Shown one piece after another: positions 46,601 to 56,530 of a stretch of DNA of 64,000 nucleotides. The position numbers and the translations under genes are program-made. This DNA is from Polytrichum commune. Its lineage: Eukaryota > Streptophyta > Polytrichopsida > Polytrichales > Polytrichaceae. The notes beneath the pieces were generated by a model that saw only the letters and a program-made list of their open reading frames with translations, was not told the origin of the DNA and did not search any database. Numbering within the stretch: position 1 is the first letter of the stretch; every line of letters begins with the position of its first letter. The stretch lies in assembly GCA_950295325.1 (NCBI GenBank), contig OX485809.1, forward strand, positions 36,089,081 through 36,153,080. Reading direction: 5' to 3'.

Positions 46601-49057
46601 GTGGGGCCAAAGCTTACTGGTGCCGAAGCACGAAAGGTACGGGCATTTATTCGCTCTTACCGTAATTGTTTTGCCTTTAGTCTTCATGATCTTGAAGGAT
46701 ATAAAGGTAAACATGTTCGTATTCAACTCGAGGACGACCACCCTATTTTCAGACGGCCGTACAGACTTAGTACCTCTGAAAGGTTGGGTGTTCAAACTCG
46801 ATGTCAAGAGTTATTGGCAGCGGAATTGATTGAACTCTCCAATGGAGAATATGTTTGTGCCACGGTTATGCCGTCAAAGAAGGATATCTTTGGCAACTGG
46901 ACGGAAAAACGGATGTATGGTGATTATCGTCCAGTCAACCGCAAGACCAAGTCGGATTGATATCCAATGCCGATGCCGGAGGAGTTGTTTGATGCACTGG
47001 GATTTTCTAGAATCTTTAGCACTCTGGATTTGAGGTCTGGTTATCACCAATTACCTTTGTTGTTGGGTAATCGGGTGAAGACTGTATTTTGGGGAAATGA
47101 TAAAGATGGCAAGGATCAACTTTATCATTGGAAATTTCTGCCATTTGGTCTCAAGAATGCACCAGCTGAATTTCAGCGGGTGATGGATCAATTATTGGTT
47201 GGTTTGCCGTTTGTTAGATGTTACATTGATGATGTTATCATCTTTAGTAATAGTCCACATGATCATGTGAGACATTTGCAAGCGGTATTTGAACGACTTC
47301 AACGGTGGGGACTCCGTTTACATCATGGAAAATGTAAGTTTTTCCATGATGAATTGCCCTATTTAGGCCACATGATTGTTCATGGCGGTCTTGGTGTGCA
47401 ACAGGCGAAGGTGGATGTTTTGCACAAAATTCCTGCACCTAGTGATGTACCACGTCTTCGTGCATTTCTAAGATTGGCAAATTATTATATGAGGTTTGTC
47501 AAAAACTTTAGTTTGATTTCCAAACCTCTTACCATTCTCACGGGGAAAGACCAACCATGGATTTGGAGTCGGGAACAACAACATGCATTTGATACATTGA
47601 AGCAGAGGCTCGGTTCAGCGCCAGTGCTTCGACGCCCGGATGTGTCTAGAGCTTTTAAATTGCACACGGATTGGAGTGCAGTGGGATTGGGAGCGGTATT
47701 GACACAGAAAGATGAAGAGGGAAAGGAATATGTGGTGACTTATGCACATTTTCGACCTTATTTGTATGGGCAAAAGTTTACTTTGGTGACTGATCATCAG
47801 CCTTTAAAATGGCTTATGGAATCAGATAAGCTCACCGGGAAACTTGCTAGGTGGGCATTGTTACTTCAGGAATATGATTTTGAAGTTGTTCACCGAGCAG
47901 GAATTGCCAACTTGGATGCAGACGGATTGTCTCGCAATCCAAGTCCTTCGGATGAGGATTTAACTGGAGCCATGTGGCATGGAGATTGTGATCGTGAGGC
48001 AGTGTCGGGTTGGCATGCTGCCACATATCTCACAATGATGTCGGGATTGGCTGCTGAGATTCTTGTAGAGGAACAAGATGAGGAGGTTGATAAATCTCTC
48101 GTTGTTAGTGATGTGTGGGAAGACCAGGCGGTCTTGTACAAACTTCAACAAGGGATATTTCCTCTTGGATTATCTGCTATGGAGCGAGATAGAGTTAGTC
48201 ACCGGATAACAAGGTTTCGTTGGGCAAACAGCTTGTTATTTCGTGTGTGGCCGAACGGAACGAGGCGCATCGTTCCAAGGCCAGATCAAAGAGCTTCTTT
48301 GGTGCGGCAAGTGCACGAGGAGCTTGGACATTTTGGAGTGCGAAGGACGCACTCTATGTTGCGCAACCAATATTGGTGGACTGGTATGTATCAACAGGTT
48401 GCCACTTATGTTTCTCAGTGTGAAGTATGTGACCGGGTCAGGTCAAGTTTTAATACTTTGTCACCTCAACTTCAGCCTTTACCTATTATGGGCTTGGGAT
48501 ATCGTTGGTCTTTGGATTTTGCCGGACCGCTTACTATCACTCCACGTGGTTCCAAGTATGTGTTTGTGATGGTGGAGCATTTTAGTAAGTGGATTGAACT
48601 CGTGGCTCTTCCCCAAAATTCCTCAGAATTGGCGGCTATGGCATTTCTTGATCGAGTTTTGGCACGGTTTGGAGCACCTGCAGAGGTGTTGACGGATCAA
48701 GGAAGAGAATTCCTTCGATCTTTCGAGGCTTTATGTACCAAGGCTTTGATTGATCATCGGACAACTTCCAGAGATCACCCTGAGGCAGATGGCTTAGCTG
48801 AACGAGTTGTTCAGACGGTTAAGCGCGGTTTGCATAAGTATGGATTGCTTCATGGCAACCATCGCGATTGGGACTTGATGTTACCATGGATAGCAATGAG
48901 TTATCGTTTCAGCAGGCAAGCATCTTTGGCATTCTATAGTCCTTACCAACTCTTGTATGGACGGGAACCAATTTTACCTAGCTTGGTGCGAGAGAAATTG
49001 GCTCCCGTAGTAAACTTGGATGATCCAGATGTTTGGGCTCAATGTCTTCATGACTGA
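46601..49057 (+). pseudogene. Gypsy-B RT, RNase H and integrase, interrupted
   Basis: RT starts around GAEARKVRAFIRSYRNCFAF. A TGA at 46958-46960 replaces a likely CGA (KTKSD-R-YPMPMPEELF); the frame then continues unbroken to 49057. The RT active site is YIDD at 47222-47233. RNase H starts near 47656 (LHTDWSAVGLGAVL) with TDHQPLKWLM. Integrase has the HHCC zinc site (HEELGHFGVRRTH..CEVCDRVR) and the core WSLDFAGP, LTDQGREF and EADGLAERV, so D, D and E are present. The final TGA (HD-stop-AAFFQKAM) again fits CGA to TGA decay because the frame goes on. These would copy and insert the element if repaired. Confidence 0.92.
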
Positions 49058-49616
49058 GCAGCGTTCTTCCAAAAGGCCATGCCTATGGCTATGGAGAACT
49101 TAAATATTGCTCAACATTGTGATACATTACGGTATGCCCGGATCCGCAGTGGAGCTTATCGACCTCAGGTTCGTAGATTTTCCAAGGGGAATTATGTTTA
49201 CTTGCAACGGGAGGCGCCTACGACATTGGATGTCAAGGCTGGGCGCACGATTTTACGGGTAAAAGATTGTCTTGCCAAGTGGTATATTATTGCTTGAAGG
49301 CAAGGATGGACGGGAATGTCGTGAGCATTCAAAGAATTGTGCTCCATGTCACCTTCCCATCGACGGCTCTGTGCATCCCGAGTTGGCGGTTGTACCACAG
49401 GGTCTGCCTTGTTATGTTTGTGGAGAGAAGAAAGGAGCTGCAACAATGTTATTGTGCGACCAATGTCAACGTGGATGGCACATGGCATGTTTGACACCTC
49501 CCCTTTTATTCTTCCTTCTGGCAATTGGGTTTGTCCTCGTTGTCGGAAAGCCTCTAATTCCGTGGCCGTTAATGGTCATGATTGAGAATTTTGTGGATGT
49601 TTACCACATGTTTTAG
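49058..49616 (+). pseudogene. Gypsy-B C-terminal tail with PHD finger
   Basis: The frame continues after the stop (MPMAMENLNIAQHCDTLRYA), includes a GPY-like core (RRFSKGNYVYLQREAP) and shifts near 49265. A PHD-type C4HC3 finger follows: CYVCGEKKGAATMLLCDQCQ, RGWHMAC, and after one more frame shift GNWVCPRCRKAS (about 49410-49560). PHD fingers usually read histone H3 tails. In chromoviruses a chromodomain sits in this position, so the finger may play an equivalent targeting role; this is inference. Confidence 0.8.
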
Positions 49617-49908
49617 TGGTGAAGTTGTTATTTAGTTGGTTGGAAATTTTATGGAATTAAGACCACATTGAAAGAGTTATCCAAGAATTCAACATTAATT
49701 GTTGAAGGCGATTAAGGATGGGGCTCACATTGCACCCAGCCTACAGTTCTTGGATTACTTTGTCAATCACGAGTTTAATTCCTTCGATTACTACTACCCA
49801 ATTAAATATGTATAGATGTAGCAACAACTTCATCATGTTCAACAACTCTACCGATGAGTGTGTTTGTTCCTAGCCGATTGGAGGGGCTCCTTATCTGCTA
49901 GTGGGGGC

Positions 49909-50017
49909 ACTTGAAGAGGTGGTTGTTTAGCATTTTAGTTTGCTATTTTATTTTGCTAATTGATGTTGACAACGACACTCAATCTGTTGTGTTTAACGAT
50001 CTTAGTTTACACGACAG
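49909..50017 (+). repeat. 109-bp direct repeat, copy 1, before the 3' LTR
   Basis: ACTTGAAGAGGTGG to ACACGACAG, preceded by GTGGGGGC, the best polypurine-tract candidate of the element. It recurs exactly at 50455-50563. The 5' LTR has no counterpart. Confidence 0.9.
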
Positions 50018-50018
50018 C

Positions 50019-50460
50019 TGTCACGTGAGGTGACATCGGGGGCTAAGTTACGTCAATTTAGGAGTAAATGGACTCCATTAGGAGTCCATGTGTGTTGGGA
50101 TGAGTAACGGACTCCATTGGGAGTCCTAGTTAGTTGTTCATCCACTCCATAGATGAACTCCACATAGGATTGGGGTTGTATGGAGAGGAAGGCCTCTTGA
50201 CTTGCCATTGTTGTCAAGTCAAGTCTTGTGAGTGTGTTTTGAGAGAGAGAGAGAGAGCTTGTTGTTGCTTTCTCATGGCTATCGTGTAGTAGATTATGAG
50301 TAAAGCCTTTGCATTCTTTCTCCACCACTTGCACTCTTGGATTCTCCCTTCGTGGAGTGAGAGATAGCTTGACTCTTGTGTGTGAATTTCAGAGTTTCTT
50401 AAGCTTTGTAAGAAGACATTTTAGTTTCTTAAGCTTGAAGAGAGAAACCCTCATACTTGA
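50019..50460 (+). repeat. 3' LTR copy of Gypsy-B
   Basis: It matches 40842-41283 with one visible difference (AAGCTTGAAGAG against AAGCTTGGAGAG). Instead of the TGACA end it runs through a shared ACTTGA into the second 109-bp repeat. If the LTR is taken to include that repeat, it ends CGACA at 50562. Confidence 0.85.
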
Positions 50461-50563
50461 AGAGGTGGTTGTTTAGCATTTTAGTTTGCTATTTTATTTT
50501 GCTAATTGATGTTGACAACGACACTCAATCTGTTGTGTTTAACGATCTTAGTTTACACGACAG
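50455..50563 (+). repeat. 109-bp direct repeat, copy 2, after the 3' LTR
   Basis: An exact repeat of 49909-50017 that ends one base short of where copy 1 meets the LTR start. The overlap with the LTR is the 6-bp ACTTGA. Flanking DNA begins right after. Confidence 0.9.
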
Positions 50564-50599
50564 TTTTTACTTTGTAGGTGACTACTCCGGAATGTTATG

Positions 50600-52840
50600 A
50601 TTGAGGGAGTTAGCTCGCGTGATCATGAGCGACACCATATGTAGCTTCAGGAGGAACTCCAAGCCAATAAGTGACCATGCAAAGGCTTGTGGAAGCATGA
50701 TTCATTGTGTGTTCCTTGCATTGGGAATGAGTGCAAGCATCAAAACTTGCTTACAAAAAAGTTTATTAGAGAAGTGGCCACAAAGGATTGTTGAATTCAT
50801 TGTTATTGGCAATTGGTGTTATAAAAGAAGATAAAAGTATTGAGAAGAAATGTGGCTTGGAGATTTCCACCTTAGATTCTCAAAAAAACTTGATGTTTAC
50901 CAGGAAATACATGTGAATGAGACGGGACGAAATGTGATCACGCTTGAGAGCATAGATGTGTGATGTACGGCCTAGTACATTATCCATAGTGTGTCTAAAG
51001 TGGAATTTTATAGACAAGCAACTTATGTTAAGAAAAGCCACCGGTGCCATAACCAAGAGAATTTGGGTTCAAAAAAACCTAGAAAACCATCATGACAAGC
51101 GATTGCTATTCTAGCAACCATCATTGTGCCTCTTGTTGATGCAATACCGTACAAAACATGTACACTCCAAACAAGGGAGAAGATCATTGAAAGGTTTTTC
51201 TCACGAGAACGAAATAACAATATTCTTGAAAGGTTCTTGTTGGATGTAAATGCGATTGGTGAAAGGTCGGTTTGGAGCCAAATTTTGTTGTTCAAATTGA
51301 ACACAATTAGGAAAGCAAACTTCAACAACTATATTATAGAAAGACATAGTGACAAGTTTGCTTGGTGTTCCAGATGCGAGACGTTAAAGCGCCCTCGAGA
51401 CGCACTTACAATTGGGACCAAGACTTACACTTCACATCAATTGAACTTTCAAAAGATGTGAACATGCAAGAGGTGCATTGTAATGATTATTACACAAATA
51501 GACCATTGTCCATCTCTAGGGTGTTGGAGGTCCTCACAATCATTCATGATGCCAAAATGGACCATGCCAAAACAACCTCATCATGTTTTGCACATCAAAT
51601 CAAGGCTACATATGGTTTCTTTAAGCTATTTGACTTTGTTACATGTGATATGATTCTCTCCAACATCTTCTAGCTAGTTTTTTGTTTTGTGGGGTTCCAC
51701 ACCTCTATTTCTTTGATTTAGTACTTAGGAGCATAGGCATGATTGATTTGGATTTCCTACTCAACAATAAGTCTTTGGGTTGTTCTTGTAGGGATGATTG
51801 TTCATGGCCATAGTAATGTCAAGTTTGCCCATTATGCTCTTGATTTATATCCAGTGGATTCAAACCACACCATTGGGTCATTTGCAAAGCTTTGTTAGAT
51901 CTTGAGAAAATGTCTATATACTCTTCAAAGTATTATGACGAACGACGGGTCAACACCTCTATATGAAGCGGTGTTGGATGGAAAAGATGTATGCTTGGAT
52001 TTATTGCCAAAATCTCCCAATGAGCCTTTATTTGTTAAAGAATTGTCTGTACTATGCAAGTCCAACTGGACAACTACACCTTGGACAATAAAAAGATTTG
52101 TGTTCGCCTATTTGTGTTTGTTGGTTGTGATGCAGGCATTTTCAAGGATGTGTTTATAATATTTCTTCTAGTAGGCCGCATGCACAATGATATTGACGCA
52201 TCTTTTTGGCAGGGGAGCATGAAGTTACATGAGGAGGATTTCCCACCAATCCCATTCTAAATGAAGTCATACATGGATTTGGACAATGTTCCCGCCATCC
52301 TAGATGTGATTAAGGAAGTGTTTGACTTCAAAACATTTATAGAACCATATCTTCAGAGTGGAGCTCATTGTTTGATTGGACATACAAAGGCTCAAACAAT
52401 TTTGATTTTATATGCGTGTTGATGGTATTCTAGCCATGCAATACAAGCTTTTGTGTGCGACGCAAGATTGGAACCTGCTAGAAGGTGTTCTTGTTTGGCA
52501 CGTTCACAACAAGGGTCAGACGATGATACTAGATGGGGAACCTAAACCCTGCAAACCAATACCTATGAAGAATGTGTAAGATATTATAAGCGTTATCAAT
52601 CTTTATACAATATTGGGGATATTTGCGGGTTGCAAATGTTGTTGGATCGTTTTGCCACCAATATGGAACTTGGGTAGGCTATTGGACTCATGCACGTTCT
52701 GCTTTGACGGCCTTCATCAAGATAGTCCCCTACTTTGAGACATGGTTTTTGGCCACAAAGTTATATGGATGTTTTTGCTTTTGAGGCTAGGCTTTTGGAT
52801 AATGGGGAGTTCGACAAGGATGACCATTACATTGGGCATG
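50600..52840 (+). pseudogene. DUF7869-like gene, 5' part, broken
   Basis: Several frames chain into one protein: FRRNSKPISDHAKACG, ERFLLDVNAIGERSVWSQIL, SDKFAWCSRCETLKRPRDAL, HDAKMDHAKTTSSCFAHQIK, GHSNVKFAHYALDLYPVDSN, VQLDNYTLDNKK, FLLVGRMHNDIDASF and DLDNVPAILDVIKEVFDFKT. The D..LDN and H.DIDASF motifs fit the RNase H-like fold of DUF7869 proteins, often suspected to be transposase-derived. A probable GT-AG intron spans 51645-51791 (donor ATGTGATA, acceptor CTTGTAG). At least four frame changes or stops are present. It ends at GEFDKDDHYIGHE, where the 8-kb transposon inserts; the tail resumes at 60868. The family name is from memory of its motifs. Confidence 0.6.
52830..52840. repeat. Target-site duplication, left copy
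   Basis: CATTGGGCATG, identical to 60868-60878 across the transposon. Confidence 0.85.
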
Positions 52841-52950
52841 AGGGAAGCTATCTTATGAGCGATGAGCAATGAGCGGTGAGCGGTGAGCAGTAACACATGA
52901 GCAATGAGCAGTAACACATGAGCAATGAGCAGTAACATATGAGCAATGAT
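52841..52950 (+). repeat. Left terminal inverted repeat and subterminal repeats
   Basis: GCTATCTTATGAGCGATGAG is followed by GAGCRRTGAGCGGTGAGC-type units matched in inverted form at 60805-60867. Three tandem 21-bp units (GAGCAATGAGCAGTAACACAT) follow at about 52889-52950. Confidence 0.88.
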
Positions 52951-53084
52951 TCCAAATTTAGTAAAGACATACGGGTTTAGGGTACACAACCAAAATTTTG
53001 ACAAATTAATTGCATATTTTCAATTGTAAATTGCCAATATTTTAAATGAAGCACAAGTGAAAGGGCCCTATTTCCATAGATCAT

Positions 53085-53330
53085 TTAAAACACTTTCAAT
53101 TCATTGCTGATTTTTATTATAATAATCCAAACCAATACATGTCATTTATTGACATCCTTATACATGTAGTTACAACCAACACTTGCACAACTACTCACAT
53201 TCCACAACACCATCAAGCTCAAGTAGGTGCATAACCTCATTATACGTACATGTAGGTGCCATAATTGTGAGCCACTCAAACTGCTCACGGGTTGAATTAA
53301 GGCCCAGAATCTACAAATGAAAGGAAATTA
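53085..53330 (-). pseudogene. Duplicated last segment of the SWIM-type gene
   Basis: The minus strand encodes APTYTYNEVMHLLELDGVVE followed by CE and a stop, nearly the same as the end of the main gene at 53767 (APTYTYNEVMRLLELAGIVE). The 3'-flanking sequence is also duplicated (TTGCTGATTTTTATTATAA). It is probably an old tandem duplication of the 3' end. Confidence 0.75.
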
Positions 53331-53384
53331 GATATTAGAAATAGTCAATACGTAGGTAACTACTAGGTTTTGAGACATCCGCCT

Positions 53385-53465
53385 GTGGATGCGAGTTGTG
53401 TAAGAGACTGGTATTACATCTGTATCAACCCGGGTTCGAATCCGGTTGGTTACATTGACTGGTGC
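53385..53465 (+). other. tRNA-like segment with a perfect B box
   Basis: GGGTTCGAATCCGG inside a ~75-bp stretch resembles the 3' half of a tRNA, but the T-stem pairs poorly and no acceptor stem or A box is clear. It is likely a tRNA-derived SINE fragment lying between the two copies of the gene end. Not a functional tRNA. Confidence 0.35.
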
Positions 53466-53766
53466 TATCCCAAATTGAGCTAATGATAAAGCAGGAATAA
53501 TTTATAGGCGGATACCAAGAAGACATTACTACGCGGATGTGCGTAGAATCTTCTCAATTATTTTTTATTTTTAGAAACTTGTTATTATTTATCCATGTCA
53601 ATCAATCAAACCGCTCACGGTTGGGTCGTAGTCTAAATAGAAATGAAGTTACTGAATCATTTGAAATACTTCCAGCCCATTGCTGATTTTTATTATAAAA
53701 ATCCAAACAAAAACATGTCATATTTTGACATTCAAATATATGGTACTTAATAAACCATTTGCAATA

Positions 53767-55131
53767 CTACTCACACTCTACAATACCAGCAAGTTCAAGT
53801 AGTCGCATGACCTCGTTATAGGTATATGTAGGTGCATGAATGAACTTGTCACTCTCGTAATCCACCTTGCACAAAAATCTAAATACATAATAAAGATGTC
53901 TACAATACACCCATTTTCCTTTCTTTCCCAATGCATGAGAGGACATTTTCGTGAAATCCGGGCATGTCCAATGCGGGATGTCGCCAATTGTGACATGGTA
54001 GGTGATATCCTGCTTGGAGACAATGTTGATTATCACTCCAAAGCCCGGATATGGAATGGCAGTGACTCCAACCACATAGTAACCCTCTATGAGTCCGGCG
54101 CTCTCCCATTTGTTTTTGTGAACCGCTAGCGGTGCTGTTGGATTACGACGCACTGTCTTCTCAAACCTGAATGTAGGGTGGGCGTCCGGGTTTGGTGGCA
54201 TAGAAAAATGCGAGCGAAGGATGGGGAGAGTTGCGATTGTTGAAAGCCTACGACGAAGGGACAATGCCTCCCTCTGCTGTAGTTGAAATCCAACATCTTC
54301 AAGTGCCAAAACCTCCTCTCGCAATAGATTGGTACCTATCTTCACCGGCCACGTGTTGGGTACTATAGGCCAGTCCAACACATATTTCTTCTTACTGCCA
54401 CTCACACAACGTTTCATGTCGTCAGGGCAAAACCAAAATTCATACTCCACATTGTTGGGAGAGCGAAATTCCTTCCTGAGCCCTTTGTATGTTGGAGCAG
54501 GTGTGCCATGTTTCCCAGTCCCGACTTTGGCATTGCACATAGTCCATGTGATGGCCTGCAGTGCCCAACATCGTTTGGCTGAGTTGGGTGGTAATCTTAC
54601 AATGTGCCAGTTAGAAGCAAGACAATCTGTCTCTAACACGGATGTAGTATGAGCCACACCATGAATTGCAGAATTCAACGATTCCTCTATGCGTTGACGA
54701 GTTGCTCGGGTGTTGGGATGAGGAATGGAATAGTTCACTTTGTCGGGTCGATGAGAATCACAATCAGCACCCGGTGGTAGGTTGAGTTTGCGTTTGGTGG
54801 AACTAAAGAGCTCTGACCCTTCCAATGCACAATCTCTAGTGTTGACGTCTTCTGGCCCTGGATAAGACTTCATGGCATCGGCCAACATTTTTGGATCTCC
54901 ACACATGGCAGCCGCTTTGAGTTTCAAGTATGCCGAATCAGGACCTTTACCATCAGACCCCCCTTTCAACCATGTCCGGTAATTTGCAATTTGCATGAAG
55001 GCACGGATCATGTCGTCCACTGTAGCTTCATATAAACAAGTCATCTTGTTGCCGGACTGTTGGAGCCATTTGTTGTGTACAGTCTCTGCAAGATTGCATG
55101 TTGGCATTTCCGCACGCTCTTCTATTGTCAT
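53767..55131 (-). CDS. SWIM-type zinc-finger protein of the 8-kb transposon
   Basis: A continuous 454-codon frame. Near the N-terminus, EMPTCNLAETVHNKWLQQSG resembles the region around the last acidic residue of DDE transposases, where an E is followed by an H/N helix. The C-terminus has a SWIM-like pattern, TCPDFTKMSSHALGKKGKW followed by VYCRHLYYVF. SWIM is CxC...CxH; here the first Cys is Trp (HWTC), so zinc binding may be lost. A TATA-like TTATATAT lies about 50 bases upstream of the ATG, arguing that the gene is complete as it stands. Alternatively, TTCATAG just before the ATG is an intron end and upstream transposase exons are missing. It is divergent from the methyltransferase-like gene. 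Likely role: DNA binding or transposition accessory; inferred. Confidence 0.7.
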   Translation of the reverse strand: MTIEERAEMPTCNLAETVHNKWLQQSGNKMTCLYEATVDDMIRAFMQIANYRTWLKGGSDGKGPDSAYLKLKAAAMCGDPKMLADAMKSYPGPEDVNTRDCALEGSELFSSTKRKLNLPPGADCDSHRPDKVNYSIPHPNTRATRQRIEESLNSAIHGVAHTTSVLETDCLASNWHIVRLPPNSAKRCWALQAITWTMCNAKVGTGKHGTPAPTYKGLRKEFRSPNNVEYEFWFCPDDMKRCVSGSKKKYVLDWPIVPNTWPVKIGTNLLREEVLALEDVGFQLQQREALSLRRRLSTIATLPILRSHFSMPPNPDAHPTFRFEKTVRRNPTAPLAVHKNKWESAGLIEGYYVVGVTAIPYPGFGVIINIVSKQDITYHVTIGDIPHWTCPDFTKMSSHALGKKGKWVYCRHLYYVFRFLCKVDYESDKFIHAPTYTYNEVMRLLELAGIVECE

Positions 55132-55176
55132 ATCCTATGAACAACACACAAATACAAGGATAAGACAAACATAAGA

Positions 55177-55189
55177 TAGATTATATATC
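55177..55189 (-). promoter_or_regulatory. TATA-like box of the SWIM-type gene
   Basis: GATTATATATCTA lies about 50 bases upstream of the ATG and just inside the first GGGTCG palindrome pair. Confidence 0.45.
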
Positions 55190-55193
55190 TAGG

Positions 55194-55244
55194 TTTGGGT
55201 CGTTCAACCCAAAATGGCTCCACGTTTGGGTCGAACGACCCAAA
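55194..55244. repeat. GGGTCG palindrome pair (array A1)
   Basis: Two palindromes of type TTTGGGTCGAACGACCCAAA at 55194-55213 (one mismatch) and 55225-55244 (perfect), centre spacing about 31 bp. The same palindrome forms array A2 at 56531-56680. Confidence 0.9.
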
Positions 55245-55256
55245 CTGCCTACTTGG

Positions 55257-55735
55257 GAGGCGAGAAGTTGGGAGGTAAAACCCTGTACGTTAACGCACAG
55301 GGTTTATAAGAACAACTTAGGAGGCAAAAAGTTGGAAGGCGAAACCCTGTGCGTTAACGCACAGGGTTTGTAAGAACAACTTAGGAAGGCCAAAGTTGGG
55401 AGGAGAAACCCTGTGCGTTAACGCATAGGGTTTGTAAGCGCAACTTAGTAAGGCCAAAAGTTGGGAGGAGAAACCCTGTGCGTTAACGCACAGGGTTTAT
55501 AAACGCAACTTAGGAAGGCCAAAGTTGGGAGGCGAAACCATGTGCGTTAACGCACAGGGTTGGTAAGCGCAACTTAGGAAGCCCAAAGTTGGGAGGAGAA
55601 ACCCTGTGCGTTAACGCACAGGCTTTGTAAGCGCAACTTAGGAAGGCCAAAGTTGGGAGGTAAAACCCTGTGCGTTAACGCACAGGGTTTGTAAGAGCAA
55701 TTTAGGAAGGCCAAAATTTGGGAAGTAAAATGACT
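55257..55735. repeat. GTTAAC palindrome array (B1), seven units
   Basis: Seven palindromes around TGTGCGTTAACGCACA begin at 55281, 55345, 55409, 55474, 55538, 55602 and 55666, a nearly exact 64-bp period. The sequence between them is also conserved (AACTTAGGAAGGCCAAAGTT). Each core contains two CpGs. Mismatches are few and mostly single-base. Confidence 0.95.
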
Positions 55736-56165
55736 AGGAGAGCCTAAAATTAAAACAAATATCTATTGTATAAATTTAAATCGATGTTCAGAACATAGGA
55801 GCAAAAAAACTATTGAAAACGAGGTTAGAATGCAAGAAATGAGAAATATGACTACTCAAGTATTCATGCAATACGTTATAGGAGCTAGAAAATGACACAA
55901 AATAGCATAAATTTTTTTTTGCCCCGAAACCCAAAATCTACGAGGTGGCCCAAAACAAGGAAATAGATAGAAGAATGAGAAAAGAAAATCATTTCAAACC
56001 AAAACAAAATATGAGAAGAATTTGTAGCTACGGAGATTTAGATAATATAGCATATTTTTGTTTTGTTTTTAGACCCCATTAGCATTTTGTCCAGATTTTA
56101 CAAGTTTTGGCAAATCTACAAATTCCAGACAAAAAAAAAAGTTTTTTTTCAAATTCACGTCTTGG
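55736..56165. other. Spacer between the palindrome arrays
   Basis: About 430 bases of AT-rich DNA with homopolymer A and T runs and no palindromes. I see no gene. Confidence 0.6.
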
Positions 56166-56330
56166 CCCTATGCGTTAACGCACAGGGCCTATGCGCTAAC
56201 GCACAGGCCTTATGCGCTAACGCACAGGGTCTATGCGCTAACGCATAGTGGCTAGAAAGTTGCCAGCGCAAACCCTGTGCGTTAACGCACAAGGTCTGCA
56301 CTGGCAACTTTCTAGCCACTATGCGGGGCC
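56166..56330. repeat. GTTAAC/GCTAAC palindrome cluster (B2) with a hairpin
   Basis: Five sites of type TATGCGYTAACGCACAGG lie close together at 56168-56290. The fifth sits in the loop of a perfect 25-bp inverted repeat (56242-56266 and 56301-56325, arms starting CGCATAGTGGCTAG). The site type is shared with array B1. Confidence 0.9.
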
Positions 56331-56530
56331 ACGAAGAGCCACGCTAAATATGGTTGCAGGGACAAGTAATATAAATTGCCACAACCCCAAAGCATTCAGT
56401 CTTTTTTCTCTCCTCCGTCGGATCTGAGCTCATCGCTGCAAGCTCTCTCATTTACAGGTGTAGTACAAGGTTTGTTTGCACTTTCGTGATGACTGGGTAA
56501 TTGCGCATAATCAGGCGTAAATTGCGGACA

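Larger units (their letters stand above)
40842..50562 (+). mobile_element. Gypsy-B: Ty3/Gypsy retrotransposon carrying a C5 DNA methyltransferase and a PHD finger
   Basis: A 9.7-kb element with LTR copies at 40842-41285 and 50019-50460. Order: Gag with two zinc knuckles, protease, C5 cytosine methyltransferase, RT, RNase H, integrase, PHD finger. The LTR copies differ at one base that I can see over 442, while the body carries at least five in-frame stops and several frame changes. A 4-bp GTTT flanks the outer limits (40838-40841, 50563-50566), a weak target duplication. The 3' LTR is bounded on both sides by a 109-bp direct repeat that the 5' LTR lacks. It looks like a recently copied but already defective member of a family with intact helpers. 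Confidence 0.9.

Noticed and set aside
53385-53465. Functional tRNA gene
   Set aside because: The B box is good but the T-stem mispairs and no acceptor stem or A box can be formed.
55257-55735. CRISPR-like regular array
   Set aside because: The sequence between palindromes is conserved too, the unit is a 64-bp tandem repeat, and the DNA is eukaryotic.
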